Of a stretch of 64,000 nucleotides of DNA, positions 44,912 through 54,790 are shown one piece after another (position 1 is the first letter of the stretch; every line of letters begins with the position of its first letter). Location: positions 20,802-84,801 of the forward strand of contig CAADGT010000084.1 in the NCBI GenBank assembly GCA_900696595.1, written 5' to 3'. Made by a program: the position numbers and the translations under genes. The notes under the pieces are model-generated. The model made no database searches and was not told the origin of the DNA. It saw only the letters and a list, made by a program, of their open reading frames with translations. The stretch is from an uncultured Chloroflexota bacterium (GTDB taxonomy: Bacteria > Chloroflexota > Anaerolineae > Anaerolineales > Villigracilaceae).

Positions 44912-46447
44912 ATGACCTTACGCTCTTATCTAACCCTCTTCCTCCTTTCCCTCATTCTGCAAATCTCCGTCAGCCGCCTGCAAACCATCCCCGGTTATCT
45001 CGACGCGGATTATTACTACATGGGCGGCGTCCAACTGGCGAAAGGGCAGGGCTTCAACGAACCGTTTCTGTGGAATTACCTCGACGACCCTGAAGGCATC
45101 CCGCATCCCTCGCATGGATACTGGTTCCCGCTGGCGTCCATCCTCGCCGCGCTGGGAATGTGGCTCACCGGAAGCGTTAACTACGAATCGGGGCGAATCT
45201 TTTTCATACTGCTGGCGTCGCTCGTCCCGCCGCTGACCGCCGCCCTGTCGTACCGCTTCTTTCAAAATAATGCCTTCGCCTGGGTTTCGGGTTTGCTTGC
45301 GCTCTTTCCCGTTTTTCACCTTCCGTTTTTGCCCGTCACGGATAACTACGGCATCTACATGATCGCGGGCGGATTGCTGTTCTACATCGCCGACCGTCCG
45401 CGCCCCTGGTTCTGGATGGGGCTTCTCGCGGGCATCCTCTCCCTTGCGCGCAGCGACGGATTGCTCTGGCTGGCGCTGACCTTTCTCTTCATCCTCTGGC
45501 GCGTGAAAGACCAAAAACTGCCGCTCGCTTCGTTGATTCAGTTTTGCGTCCTTGCATTTTTCGGTTTTATCCTCGTCATGGGACCCTGGTACGCCCGCAA
45601 CCTGAACGTGTTCGGCGCGATCATGTCGCCCGCCGGAAGCAAGGCATTGTGGCTGACAACATACGAAGAGACGTTCATCTACCCCGCCTCCAAACTGACC
45701 TTCGACTCGTGGATCGCAAGCGGCTGGCAATCAATCCTCAAAATCCGCTGGTGGTCGTTCAGGACAAACCTGATGTCCGCGATCGCGGCGCAGGGACATC
45801 TCATCCTGTTCCCGTTTATCGTCGTCGGAATAATTCAGATGAAGAAAGACCGCCGCGCGCAGTTGGGCGTCGCGGCATGGACGATTCTGTTTCTCGTCAT
45901 GACGTTCATCTTTCCGTTTGCCGGGGCGCGCGGAAGTTTCTTCCATGCGGGCGCGGCGTTACAGCCGCTCTTCTGGTCCCTCGCTCCCTTCGGCTTGGAA
46001 CACACCGTCGCCTGGGCGAGGAAAAAGAACCGGTTCACCGACCACGCCTACGTCGTGTTCCGAATCGCGTTGATCCAGATCGCGGTCATGCTTTCGGCGT
46101 GGGCAGTCTGGGCGCGCGTCATCCAAGACGGCTGGGACGAAGGCGAATTGGAATACCCCGCCGTGGAGCGTTTCCTGGTCGAACACGGCGCGCAGCCCGG
46201 CGACTCCGTCGTCGCGCTGAGCTCGCCGGGATATACCATGATGACTGACCGCCCGGCATACGCCCAACCCTCCGGCGGCGTCGAAGCCTTGATCGAATTG
46301 GCTGAACGATACGACATTGAATACTTTGTTTTTCAGGAGCAGGGCGCGGTCGAACCGTTGCGCGATCTGTACGAAAATCCGCAGAGCGGCGGACAATTTC
46401 TCTATTTGGGCAGCGTGAATGACATTCGTATCTTTCGATTTCCTTAA
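44912..46447 (+). CDS. Polytopic GT-C-type membrane protein
   Basis: A 511-residue protein with about eleven helices. After helix 1, a loop reads PGYLDADYYYMGGVQLAKGQGF, which has the acidic D-x-D-like motif of GT-C glycosyltransferases (dolichyl/undecaprenyl-phosphate-sugar users). The C-terminal soluble part (about 415-510) resembles the periplasmic domain of these enzymes. There is no ribosome site upstream; the start follows directly after the repeat array. The end overlaps the next gene by 29 bases. The acceptor may be protein, lipid or polysaccharide. Confidence 0.75.
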   Translation: MTLRSYLTLFLLSLILQISVSRLQTIPGYLDADYYYMGGVQLAKGQGFNEPFLWNYLDDPEGIPHPSHGYWFPLASILAALGMWLTGSVNYESGRIFFILLASLVPPLTAALSYRFFQNNAFAWVSGLLALFPVFHLPFLPVTDNYGIYMIAGGLLFYIADRPRPWFWMGLLAGILSLARSDGLLWLALTFLFILWRVKDQKLPLASLIQFCVLAFFGFILVMGPWYARNLNVFGAIMSPAGSKALWLTTYEETFIYPASKLTFDSWIASGWQSILKIRWWSFRTNLMSAIAAQGHLILFPFIVVGIIQMKKDRRAQLGVAAWTILFLVMTFIFPFAGARGSFFHAGAALQPLFWSLAPFGLEHTVAWARKKNRFTDHAYVVFRIALIQIAVMLSAWAVWARVIQDGWDEGELEYPAVERFLVEHGAQPGDSVVALSSPGYTMMTDRPAYAQPSGGVEALIELAERYDIEYFVFQEQGAVEPLRDLYENPQSGGQFLYLGSVNDIRIFRFP

Positions 46448-47903
46448 ACCGCTTGCAAGGCGCGACCTTCTGAGTCTCGGCGGCGCGACCCTGGCGGCTG
46501 GCGCGCTCTATCTCGCCGCGTGCGCCTTTGTTTACAAGATCGGCTTTCCGCTCGACGACGCCTGGATTCATCTGACTTTTGCGCGCAACCTTGCGCAATA
46601 CGGCGAATGGTCGTTTCGTCCCGGCGTTCCCTCCGCCGGTTCCACCTCGCCGTTATGGTCGGCGCTGCTCTCCATTGGTTTCTTTCTTGGCATTGCGCCT
46701 TACATGTGGGCTTACTTCCTCGGGCTTCTCGCTTTGTTCACATTGGGCGTTCTCTGCGAATTAACCGCGCGAAGAATGCTTTCGACGTATTCGCCGCGTT
46801 TTCCCTGGGTTGGCGTTTTCATCGTCCTTGAATGGCATCTGGTTTGGGCGGCAATGTCGGGGATGGAAACCCTGCTCCACGCTTTGATCGTCACTGCGGT
46901 CTTGTCTGCCCTGATGTTGAACTCCCGCCGCTTTCTCAGCCTGGGCTTGCTCGCCGGTCTCAGTGTCTGGACGCGCCCCGACGGTTTGACTCTGCTCGCT
47001 CCGCTCGCGTTGATGATTCTGTTCACGGAAAACAATACCTCCTCGCGCCTGCGCGCCCTGACCCGCATGTTCATGGGCTTCGGGGCGATTTTTCTTTTTT
47101 ACTTACTGTTCAACCTGATGATCGGCGGTACACCCATGCCGAATACCTTTTATGCCAAACAGGCGGAATACGTTCGTTGGCAGGAGGCGGCCATCATCAA
47201 ACGGCTGGGCGACCTTGCGTTTCAATTATTTTCTGGCGCCTATCTTCTTCTTGTGATCGGCTCGGCGGTCTGGGCGGTTCGCTCCGTTCGCCGGAGGGCT
47301 TGGGGCGGCATCCTTGCCCTTCTATGGGCGCTGGGGTACATGTTCCTTTACATTTTGCGACTGCCGGTTTATCAACATGGGCGTTATGTCATGCCCGCCA
47401 TGCCCGTACTCTTCCTGACAGGCTTGCTCGCCATGGCAGAATTTTCCGCGACGAAAGTATTTGCCCGGTATCATTGGTTTGTTAACACGCTCTGGCAGGC
47501 GGGAGTGGGCGTGTTGTGCGTCCTCTTCCTTTTTCTCGGAGGCTATACCTACGCGCGGGATGTCGCTTTCATCGAGCAGGAGATGGTCGTTTCGGCAAAA
47601 TGGGCGGCGGAAAACCTTCCGCCCGGCGCCGTGATCGCCGCGCACGACATCGGCGCGCTGGGGTATTTCGACGATCACGCCCTGATAGACCTCGCAGGGT
47701 TGGTTTCGCCTGAAGTCACTCCCTTTATTCGAGATGAAGCGCGCCTGGCGGAATACCTTGACGCAAAAAAAGCGGATTATTTGATCGCCTTTTCCAATTT
47801 ATACGAAGATTTGACGGCTGGACGGGAAATCCTGTTTGCGGCGGGCGGCTTTATTGTCGAGGAGGAGGGTTTCGCTCCCATGACAATTTACCGTTGGAAG
47901 TGA
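46419..47903 (+). CDS. Polytopic GT-C-type membrane protein (PMT_2-like)
   Basis: A 494-residue membrane protein with ten to twelve helices. The loop after helix 1 reads GFPLDDAWIHLTFARNLAQYG, with the DD motif of the ArnT/PMT_2 type, then WSFRPGVPSAGSTSPLWSAL. The C-terminal part after the last helix (from about residue 400) is soluble, with AAENLPPGAVIAAHDIGALGYF, a pattern often seen in putative mannosyltransferases. The gene starts inside the end of the previous one. The pair with the previous genes probably builds or decorates a surface glycan. Confidence 0.78.
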   Translation: MTFVSFDFLKPLARRDLLSLGGATLAAGALYLAACAFVYKIGFPLDDAWIHLTFARNLAQYGEWSFRPGVPSAGSTSPLWSALLSIGFFLGIAPYMWAYFLGLLALFTLGVLCELTARRMLSTYSPRFPWVGVFIVLEWHLVWAAMSGMETLLHALIVTAVLSALMLNSRRFLSLGLLAGLSVWTRPDGLTLLAPLALMILFTENNTSSRLRALTRMFMGFGAIFLFYLLFNLMIGGTPMPNTFYAKQAEYVRWQEAAIIKRLGDLAFQLFSGAYLLLVIGSAVWAVRSVRRRAWGGILALLWALGYMFLYILRLPVYQHGRYVMPAMPVLFLTGLLAMAEFSATKVFARYHWFVNTLWQAGVGVLCVLFLFLGGYTYARDVAFIEQEMVVSAKWAAENLPPGAVIAAHDIGALGYFDDHALIDLAGLVSPEVTPFIRDEARLAEYLDAKKADYLIAFSNLYEDLTAGREILFAAGGFIVEEEGFAPMTIYRWK

Positions 47904-48094
47904 AAGAATGGGTTAAAATACGGTTGTCAGCCGCAATGACCTATAAAATCTAAGAGAGTTTTCCATTTCAGTTGAAACCGCCCCGCAGGTTGTTGCAAAA
48001 ACGCAGCGCCTCTCACGAAAACCTTTGGAGCGTTCTTCCTTCAACTTATTTGAAATGAATCCGAATCTAAAGGAAAAGAGAGAACGGGACTGAC

Positions 48095-48790
48095 ATGAAT
48101 CAGATCACCCTGCTAGTTGTTGACGACCATCCGCTCTTCCGCCAGGGCGTGGTGGATGCCTTGTCGCTGGAATCGGATATGCGGATCATCGCCCAATCCG
48201 CGACGGGGGACGAGGCGTTGGAATTGATCCGCGCGAAGAAACCGAACGTCGCCGTGCTGGATGTCAATCTGCCGGGCATGAACGGACAGCAGATCACACA
48301 CCAGGTCTCGCAGGACAGGGTCGGGACGCGCATCATACTCATGACCGGTTACGACGACGTGGAGCAGGCCATCCATGCCGCGCTCGCCGGGGCGCACGGT
48401 TACTGTTCCAAGGATATCGAGCCGCAGAACCTGACCCGCATCATCCGCGAGGTGGCGGAGGGAAAATACGTCTTTGCCGATAACGTCTTTACGCGCCGCG
48501 AGCTCGAACTGTGGGTCGAGGAAAGCATGGAGGGCGCGCGCCGTTCCTACAGCGAACCCGGCGCGCCGTTCCATCCGCTATCCGAGCGCGAGATGGAAGT
48601 CCTCGGCTGCGTCGTGCGCGGCATGAGCAACAAGGAAATCGCCGCGCTTTTGGGAATCAGTCACCAGACTGTCAAGAATCACGTCACCGCAATCTTGCGC
48701 AAATTCGGGGTGGAAGACCGCACGCCAGCCGTCGTTTATGCCTTGAAGCGCGGCTGGGTCACATTGCGCGACACGGATATCAAGCCCTAG
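48095..48790 (+). CDS. NarL/FixJ-type response regulator
   Basis: A 231-residue regulator. Receiver: D10-D11, phospho-acceptor Asp56 in VLDVNLPGMNG, Thr in LMTGYDD, Lys in YCSKDIE. LuxR-type helix-turn-helix at about 158-215: PLSEREMEVLGCVVRGMSNKEIA and SHQTVKNHVTAILRKFGV. The next gene, 9 bases downstream, encodes a matching kinase of DegS type. The pair lies just before the Tad genes and may regulate them (inference). The 191-base leader upstream has no recognised feature. Confidence 0.94.
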   Translation: MNQITLLVVDDHPLFRQGVVDALSLESDMRIIAQSATGDEALELIRAKKPNVAVLDVNLPGMNGQQITHQVSQDRVGTRIILMTGYDDVEQAIHAALAGAHGYCSKDIEPQNLTRIIREVAEGKYVFADNVFTRRELELWVEESMEGARRSYSEPGAPFHPLSEREMEVLGCVVRGMSNKEIAALLGISHQTVKNHVTAILRKFGVEDRTPAVVYALKRGWVTLRDTDIKP

Positions 48791-48799
48791 GAGTTTTTC

Positions 48800-49798
48800 A
48801 TGACGGACGAGTCGGTTGATTTTAAATCTGAACTGGATGAAACCCAGCGCGCCCTGCGCGAAATTACGCTGATGATGGAACAAAGCCAGGGCGAATTGAA
48901 CAAACTCGCCCAGCGCAATACGGCGATCACGTCGCACTTGCAACAGGTCCAGAAGCAGGGCGCGGCGGTGGAAGATATCAAAATGGCGTACGACTCGGCG
49001 CTCGACGCCCAGCAGAGGCTTCTGGTGATGCGCGGTCAGCTGGAGAAGCTTCAGAACGATAAATCTCACCTGGAAAAATATAAGGCGATACTCGAGCAGG
49101 CGGTCAATCACGGGGGCGAGGCGGGCGGCGCGGCGAGCGCTTCGGCGAAAGAACAGATGAGCGGCATCGAGATGATTGTCAACGCGCAGGAGGCGGAGCG
49201 TCAGCGTTTATCCCGCCAGATGCACGACGGGCCCGCGCAGGCGCTTTCCAACTTCATCCTCCAGACTGAAATTGCCACGCGCCTGCTGGATGTGGATCCT
49301 TCGCAGGCGAAGGAGGAATTGTCGAACCTGAAAGCCTCCGCGATGGGCACATTTCAAAAAGTGCGCAACTTCATCTTCGAATTGCGCCCCATGATGCTCG
49401 ACGACCTCGGGCTGGTGCCAACCTTGCGCAAATATGCCGACGCTTTCAAGGAGCAGAGCGGAATGGATATCGGCGTGACGGTCTCAGGGAACGAGCGCCG
49501 CTTGGAGCCGTATTTGGAGGTGATGATCTTCCGCGCCGTGCAGGAATTGCTTGGGAACGCCTCCCGCCACAGTCAGGCGACCCTTGTCAAGGTGCATCTC
49601 GACCTGGGCGCCGACATCTTGCGCGTAAGCGTGGACGATAACGGGCGGGGGTTCGACCCTGAAACCTTGAATGGATCGAGCAACCTGGGTTTGAAGTTGA
49701 TCCGGGAGCGTTCCGAGATGTTGGGCGGAAAATTCGAAATAGACAGCGCAATCGGGTCTGGCACAAAAGTCTCATTCACAGTGCAGGCAAGGACCTGA
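48800..49798 (+). CDS. DegS/NarX-type cytoplasmic sensor histidine kinase
   Basis: A 332-residue kinase without membrane helices. Residues 1-125 form a long coiled coil (with ERQRL linker before the kinase core), as in DegS. The HisKA_3 site is His142 in RQMHDGPAQALSNF, followed by LRPMMLDDLGLVPTLRKY and an HATPase domain with NASRHSQA, DNGRGFD and NLGLKLIRERSEMLGG. It is the likely partner of the upstream NarL-type regulator. AGGAG is 6 bases before the ATG (GGAGTTTTTC). Confidence 0.94.
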   Translation: MTDESVDFKSELDETQRALREITLMMEQSQGELNKLAQRNTAITSHLQQVQKQGAAVEDIKMAYDSALDAQQRLLVMRGQLEKLQNDKSHLEKYKAILEQAVNHGGEAGGAASASAKEQMSGIEMIVNAQEAERQRLSRQMHDGPAQALSNFILQTEIATRLLDVDPSQAKEELSNLKASAMGTFQKVRNFIFELRPMMLDDLGLVPTLRKYADAFKEQSGMDIGVTVSGNERRLEPYLEVMIFRAVQELLGNASRHSQATLVKVHLDLGADILRVSVDDNGRGFDPETLNGSSNLGLKLIRERSEMLGGKFEIDSAIGSGTKVSFTVQART

Positions 49799-49888
49799 AT
49801 CTGCGCCGCTAACAATATTGTCAGGAATAACCCGCCTGGAGTTTGCTTTTATCCGCCCCCTGCAGCGGCATGGTTCGATGTTTTCCTG

Positions 49889-49894
49889 TATAAT
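49889..49894 (+). promoter_or_regulatory. Candidate -10 box of the tad operon
   Basis: TATAAT preceded by CTG lies 54 bases before the first tad gene in a 149-base spacer. A clear -35 box is lacking. The kinase promoter at 30890 has the same CTGTATAAT arrangement. Confidence 0.5.
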
Positions 49895-49947
49895 GAACGC
49901 GATATAAAACGCCGTATTAATGCGGTGTTTGTCGAGAGGAGAAAATT

Positions 49948-51051
49948 ATGCGTCGCGGTCGTACCCTGATCTTGGTGCTTCTGATAGTTATCATTGGGCT
50001 GGTGGTCGCGTTTGTCGCGCTTCGCCAGATAATTACGCCTCCCGCAGAGGAGGAGCAGACCTTGTATGTAGATATATTCTACGCCGCCCAGTACATTCCC
50101 CAGGGAGGAAAAATCACCGAGGATGTGCTTGGAACGTTGCGCATCCCCCAGGAAAATGTGGTGACGGTTATGTACACCCTCGATGAGATGACTTCCTTGG
50201 TGGGCAAGATGGCGAAACTGCCGCTCGAACAAGGCGTGGTGATTACCGAAGGTATGGTTACAGATTCGTCTGCGGGCTTCACGGTTCCAGGTCCCCAATG
50301 GGCTTCGATCATTCCGCCGGGCATGACGGCGATGGCGATCCCAATTGACAGGCTTTCAGTCTCGGGGTATGCGATCAACGATGGGGCGCATGTAAACGTT
50401 AACGCCTGCCTGCTCTTTGTGGATGTAGACCTTAACTTCCAATCCATCCTTCCCAACCTGACCGCCGTGTTGACCGGAACAGGCCTGGGTTCTGTGCAAG
50501 GCGCCACCGGGACCGGTTTCTCCGTGGATGGGTTGCCCATTCTTTCGCTCGGCGTTGCCGGAGCGGGTTCTCCTCAGGGTCGGTTGGAGCTGGAACAGGC
50601 TGTACAACAACCGTACTATCTGGTTCCGTCCGAACCGCAACGCCCGCGGATGGTATGCCAGACGATCTTGCAGGATGTGGTGGTATTGCGTTTGGGCGAT
50701 TTCCCCCTTGCGGGAGCGCAATCTCCGGCTCAGCCTGCGCCAGAAGCCCAGCCGACGGCTGAAGGGGAGGCGCCTCCGCCCGCCGCGCCAGACCTCATTA
50801 CACTGATCGTAGAGCCGCAACATTCGATCACTTTATCCTACCTCGTTTATACGAATGCAAAGCTTTCTTTGACGCTGCGCAACCCTACAGATCAGGGACG
50901 GCTTGCCGTTGAGGCTTCCACGCTCCAATTCCTGCTCAGCCAATACAACATCCCCGTCCCGGCGAAGTTGCCGTACGCCATGCACCCGGCGTTGATTGCG
51001 CTCACGACCCCGACGCTGCCCAACGACTTGCCCCAGGAACCCCAGCCCTAG
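49948..51051 (+). CDS. cpaB: Flp pilus assembly protein CpaB/RcpC-like
   Basis: A 367-residue periplasmic or outer-face protein anchored by one helix (residues 6-27). A SAF domain (about 40-105, with YIPQGGKITEDVLG and LPLEQGVVITEGMV) and GMTAMAIPIDRLSVSGYAI place it in the CpaB/RcpC family of Tad pilus assembly. An Ala/Pro-rich linker near residue 255 separates a C-terminal beta domain. AGGAG precedes ATG 49948. First gene of a five-gene Tad core. Confidence 0.85.
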   Translation: MRRGRTLILVLLIVIIGLVVAFVALRQIITPPAEEEQTLYVDIFYAAQYIPQGGKITEDVLGTLRIPQENVVTVMYTLDEMTSLVGKMAKLPLEQGVVITEGMVTDSSAGFTVPGPQWASIIPPGMTAMAIPIDRLSVSGYAINDGAHVNVNACLLFVDVDLNFQSILPNLTAVLTGTGLGSVQGATGTGFSVDGLPILSLGVAGAGSPQGRLELEQAVQQPYYLVPSEPQRPRMVCQTILQDVVVLRLGDFPLAGAQSPAQPAPEAQPTAEGEAPPPAAPDLITLIVEPQHSITLSYLVYTNAKLSLTLRNPTDQGRLAVEASTLQFLLSQYNIPVPAKLPYAMHPALIALTTPTLPNDLPQEPQP

Positions 51052-51095
51052 CCGCCGGTTTGAATCAATAGGATGAATCGCTGGACGATTTGAAT

Positions 51096-52337
51096 ATGGC
51101 AAATAAAATCCGAGTGCTTATCGTTGACGATATTGCGGAAACCCGCGAGAATGTGCGAAAACTGCTCCAGTTCGAGTCCGATGTCGAGGTGGTCGGCATC
51201 GGACGCACGGGCATGGAGGGAATTCAGTTCGCCCAGGAAATGAATCCGGACGTGGTGTTGATGGATATCAACATGCCCGACATTGACGGAATCTCGGCGA
51301 CCGAACAGATCCGCCAGCGTTCCCCGCATATTCAGGTCGTCATCCTTTCGGTCCAGGGCGATCAGAATTATATGCGGCGCGCCATGCTTGCCGGCGCGCG
51401 CGACTTCCTTACCAAGCCCCCCATGGGCGATGAGTTGATCTCCGCCATCAAGCGGGCGGGCGAGATGGCGCATGTCGAGCGCGAGAAGAGCGCAAAACAG
51501 CAGATGGCCATATCCGCCATGCCTGGTTCTGCGCAGGGGTTTGGCGGACTTCCCGCCGCGCCGCAGGGGAAAATCATTGTCGTTTATAGTCCTAAAGGCG
51601 GAACCGGATGCACCACCATTGCCGTTAACCTGTCCATTGCTTTGAACAACGAGGACACTCGCGCGGTTCTTATTGACGGAAACCTGCAGTTCGGCGATGT
51701 GGCGATTTTTGTGAACGAACATGGCAAAAATACGATCATAGACATCGCCCCCCGGGTGGACGACCTCGACGCGGAAATCGCGGACGAGATTTTGATCAAG
51801 CACGAAGCCTCGGGCATCCGCATCCTGGCGGCGCCCCAAAGGCCCGAGATGGCGGAGAAAGTTTCTCCCGATCAGTTCGTTAAGGTCCTGCAATTCATGC
51901 AGAGAATCTACTCGTATATCGTCGTTGACACCTCCTCCATCCTGACGGACGTCGTCCTCTCCGCAATTGATATGAGCAACGTCATCGTGCTTGTCACCAC
52001 CCAGGAGATTCCCGCGATCAAGAACTCGCGCCTGATTCTGGATCTTTTGAACACCATGAGCATTGACAAGGAACGGATCGTATTCGCAATGAACCGATAC
52101 GATAAACGGGTCGCCATTACACCCGAAAGGGTTGGCGAAAACCTCAAGCATGGGATTGCCGCCGCCATTCCGTTCGATGAAAAGACCGCCGTCAACGCGG
52201 TGAACCGCGGCGTCCCCTTCATGCTGGATAATAAATCGCAGCCGATCGGGAAGGGCATTTTTGCGCTTGCCGAGATTGTGCGCGCCCGCTTGAACGTCAT
52301 GGAGAGCGGGGACGAATCCCCGGCGGCGAGGCGATAA
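51096..52337 (+). CDS. cpaE: CpaE/TadZ-type ATPase with N-terminal receiver domain
   Basis: A 413-residue pilus-localisation protein. The N-terminal receiver has Asp57 in VLMDINMPDIDG and Lys in FLTKPPM, so it may still be phosphorylated (in many CpaE proteins this domain is degenerate). The C-terminal MinD/ParA-like ATPase has the deviant Walker A KGGTGCTT near residues 167-174 and LIDGNLQFGDVA. ATG 51096 is chosen over TTG 51090. It localises the Tad secretion machine to a pole in studied species. Followed by cpaF after 11 bases. Confidence 0.92.
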   Translation: MANKIRVLIVDDIAETRENVRKLLQFESDVEVVGIGRTGMEGIQFAQEMNPDVVLMDINMPDIDGISATEQIRQRSPHIQVVILSVQGDQNYMRRAMLAGARDFLTKPPMGDELISAIKRAGEMAHVEREKSAKQQMAISAMPGSAQGFGGLPAAPQGKIIVVYSPKGGTGCTTIAVNLSIALNNEDTRAVLIDGNLQFGDVAIFVNEHGKNTIIDIAPRVDDLDAEIADEILIKHEASGIRILAAPQRPEMAEKVSPDQFVKVLQFMQRIYSYIVVDTSSILTDVVLSAIDMSNVIVLVTTQEIPAIKNSRLILDLLNTMSIDKERIVFAMNRYDKRVAITPERVGENLKHGIAAAIPFDEKTAVNAVNRGVPFMLDNKSQPIGKGIFALAEIVRARLNVMESGDESPAARR

Positions 52338-52348
52338 GGAGCAGGAAC

Positions 52349-53797
52349 ATGTCTTTATTGAGAAGAATTGAACAGAGCCAGGGTTCCGGAAACCAGAAAG
52401 CGCCAGCCCCGCCTGCGCAAAAACCCGCCGGAGACGGACAAGGCGCTTCCGGCGGAGGAGGCGAATCGTCCCGCTTATCCACCCTGCAAGCCCGCAGAGT
52501 CAGCGCGCCGATCACTTCGCCGCAAGCCGGGTCGTATTTTGATCTTAAGACTCGAGTGCAAAACAAACTCCTTGCCGAGATTGACCCCTCCATGGACGTC
52601 ACCCGGACCGACGAAGTCCGGCGCACGATTCAATCCCTCTTTGAACAGATCCTGACCGAAGAGAATATCGTCCTCTCCCGCCCGGAACGCGCGCGGTTGT
52701 TCGAGCAGATCTCGGCGGAAATTCTCGGCTTCGGTCCTCTACAATCCCTGCTCGAGGACGACACCATCACCGAAATCATGGTGAACGGTCCCAAGAATGT
52801 ATACATCGAACGCAAGGGCAAGGTGCATCGTGTGCCGATCACTTTCGAAAGCAACGACCATGTCATGCGCATCATTGACCGTATCGTCGCTCCGCTTGGA
52901 CGTCGCATTGACGAATCCAGCCCGTATGTGGACGCGCGTCTTCCCGACGGCTCCCGCGTCAACGCCGTCATTCCCCCGATTTCGCTTGTGGGCCCGGTGC
53001 TGACCATCCGTAAATTTTCCAAGAACCCCATCACAGTGGACCAGATGATCCAGTTCGGGTCGGTCAGTCCCGAGTCGGTGCAGTTTCTTAAAGCCTGCGT
53101 CGAATCGCGACTCAATATCATCATCTCCGGCGGCACTGGCTCTGGCAAGACCACGCTGTTGAACGTCCTGTCGAGTTTCATTCCCTCCGACGAGCGCATC
53201 ATCACCATTGAAAACGCGGCTGAACTGCAACTGCGGCAGGAACATGTGGTGACGCTCGAATCCCGCCCGCCCAACATCGAGGGACGCGGCGAGATTACCA
53301 TCCGCGACCTGGTCATCAACGCCCTGCGTATGCGCCCCGAGCGCATCATTGTCGGGGAATGTCGCGGCGGCGAGACGTTGGATATGTTGCAGGCGATGAA
53401 TACCGGCCACGACGGCTCGATGACGACCGCTCACGCCAACTCTCCGCGCGACGCCCTTTCCCGCATCGAAACCATGTGTATGATGGCGGGCATGGACCTG
53501 CCCATCCGCGCGATTCGCGAACAGGTTGCCAGCGCGGTGGATGTCATTTGTCAGCAGGAACGTATGCGCGACGGGACGCGCAAAGTGACCACAATTACCG
53601 AAGTCAGCGGTATGGAAGGCGATGTGATCACCATGACCGATATATTTGTCTTTGAACAGACCGGCACGGAGAATGGACGCATCGTCGGGCGTCTGCGCCC
53701 GACGGGCTTGCGCCCCAAGTTCATGGATAAGATCGAAGCGGCTGGAATCCACCTGCCCCCCTCCATCTTTGGCATCGGCGAGCGCAGGCGGTATTAG
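52349..53797 (+). CDS. cpaF: Tad secretion ATPase CpaF/TadA
   Basis: A 482-residue hexameric ATPase that powers Flp pilus assembly. An N-terminal low-complexity segment (Gln/Pro/Gly, to about residue 60) precedes the CpaF N-domain (ILGFGPLQSLLEDDTITEIMVNG). The motor domain has Walker A GGTGSGKTT near residue 261, RIITIENAAELQL (Asp box), and GHDGSMTTAHANS (His box). AAGGAGCAGGAAC provides the ribosome site. Part of the cpaB-cpaE-cpaF-tadB-tadC operon. Confidence 0.96.
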   Translation: MSLLRRIEQSQGSGNQKAPAPPAQKPAGDGQGASGGGGESSRLSTLQARRVSAPITSPQAGSYFDLKTRVQNKLLAEIDPSMDVTRTDEVRRTIQSLFEQILTEENIVLSRPERARLFEQISAEILGFGPLQSLLEDDTITEIMVNGPKNVYIERKGKVHRVPITFESNDHVMRIIDRIVAPLGRRIDESSPYVDARLPDGSRVNAVIPPISLVGPVLTIRKFSKNPITVDQMIQFGSVSPESVQFLKACVESRLNIIISGGTGSGKTTLLNVLSSFIPSDERIITIENAAELQLRQEHVVTLESRPPNIEGRGEITIRDLVINALRMRPERIIVGECRGGETLDMLQAMNTGHDGSMTTAHANSPRDALSRIETMCMMAGMDLPIRAIREQVASAVDVICQQERMRDGTRKVTTITEVSGMEGDVITMTDIFVFEQTGTENGRIVGRLRPTGLRPKFMDKIEAAGIHLPPSIFGIGERRRY

Positions 53798-53823
53798 TGG
53801 AACGTCTTCAAGGTTAACGCGCA

Positions 53824-54789
53824 ATGGATTTATCTGCCTCGATCATCATCATCGGCGGGATTATATTGATCATCCTGCTCATCGTGGGCGTGATTGTTTC
53901 CTCGAACAGCGAACGTTCGATCGTCGAAGAGCGCCTCAGCCAGTATATTGACGAGGGCGACGGCAAAGATGTGGACAGGGAAGCCCAGAAATACGTCCTT
54001 ACAAACTGGGTTTCAAAACGGGTTGAAAAAACATCGTTTGGCGGAAAGATCGCCCGCGATCTCGCCCGCGCCGATATGAAATTCAAGGCGGCGGAATACC
54101 TGGCTTTGATCGTTCTCAGCACTTTGCTTTCCGGCTTGATTTTTTTCTTCCTCGGCAACCGTCATTGGATATCGGGTGTGATTGGGCTTGGCATTGGGGC
54201 CGTCGCTCCCCGGTTTTATATGAAATCCCAACAGCGGAAACGCCTGCAAAAGTTCAACGACCAGTTGCCCGACATGTTGAACCTGATGGTCAACGGATTG
54301 CGCGCGGGGTATTCCACCATGCAGGCGCTGGAGGCGATCAGCAAGGAGTTGCCGCCGCCCATTAACGACGAGTTCCGGCGCGTCGTCCAGGAAATGCAGA
54401 TCGGCATCCCGATGGAAACCGCTCTCGACAACCTGTTGCGCCGCATCCCCAGCGACGACCTGGATTTTGTCATCACCGCCATCAACGTCCAGCGCGAGGT
54501 CGGCGGCAACCTGTCTGAGATTCTGGGAAATATTTCCTTCACCATTCGCGAGCGTATCCGCATTAAAGGCGAAGTGCGCGTGTTGACGGCGCAGGTGCGC
54601 ACGTCCGGCACGGTGCTGTCCCTGATCCCCTTCGGGCTTACCATCATCCTCTGGTTCCTCAACCAGGATTATCTTCTTTCGGTGACTGCCGGAGGACCGC
54701 TCTGCACGGCGATCATCATCTGCGTGGTGCTCGGTTTGATTTTTTCCAGTTATTTCATCATGATGCGCATTGCGGATATCGAGGTATAG
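53824..54789 (+). CDS. tadB: Tad platform protein TadB
   Basis: A 321-residue inner-membrane protein with a first helix (6-27), a middle pair (about 95-130), a T2SSF domain with LPDMLNLMVNGLRAGYSTMQALE, PMETALDNLLRRIPSDDLDFVITAI, and last helices at about 260-315. It forms the membrane platform for pilus assembly with TadC. Starts 26 bases after cpaF and ends 1 base before tadC. Confidence 0.92.
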   Translation: MDLSASIIIIGGIILIILLIVGVIVSSNSERSIVEERLSQYIDEGDGKDVDREAQKYVLTNWVSKRVEKTSFGGKIARDLARADMKFKAAEYLALIVLSTLLSGLIFFFLGNRHWISGVIGLGIGAVAPRFYMKSQQRKRLQKFNDQLPDMLNLMVNGLRAGYSTMQALEAISKELPPPINDEFRRVVQEMQIGIPMETALDNLLRRIPSDDLDFVITAINVQREVGGNLSEILGNISFTIRERIRIKGEVRVLTAQVRTSGTVLSLIPFGLTIILWFLNQDYLLSVTAGGPLCTAIIICVVLGLIFSSYFIMMRIADIEV

Positions 54790-54790
54790 C

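Noticed and set aside
44606..44913. Open frames on the minus strand over the 44.7-kb array
   Set aside because: Products are repetitive (RLQVTSYKLQVTS-type) and arise from the tandem repeat.
47924..47949. Promoter TTGTCA...TAAAAT before the NarL-type regulator
   Set aside because: The spacing of about 14 bases is too short for a normal sigma-70 promoter.
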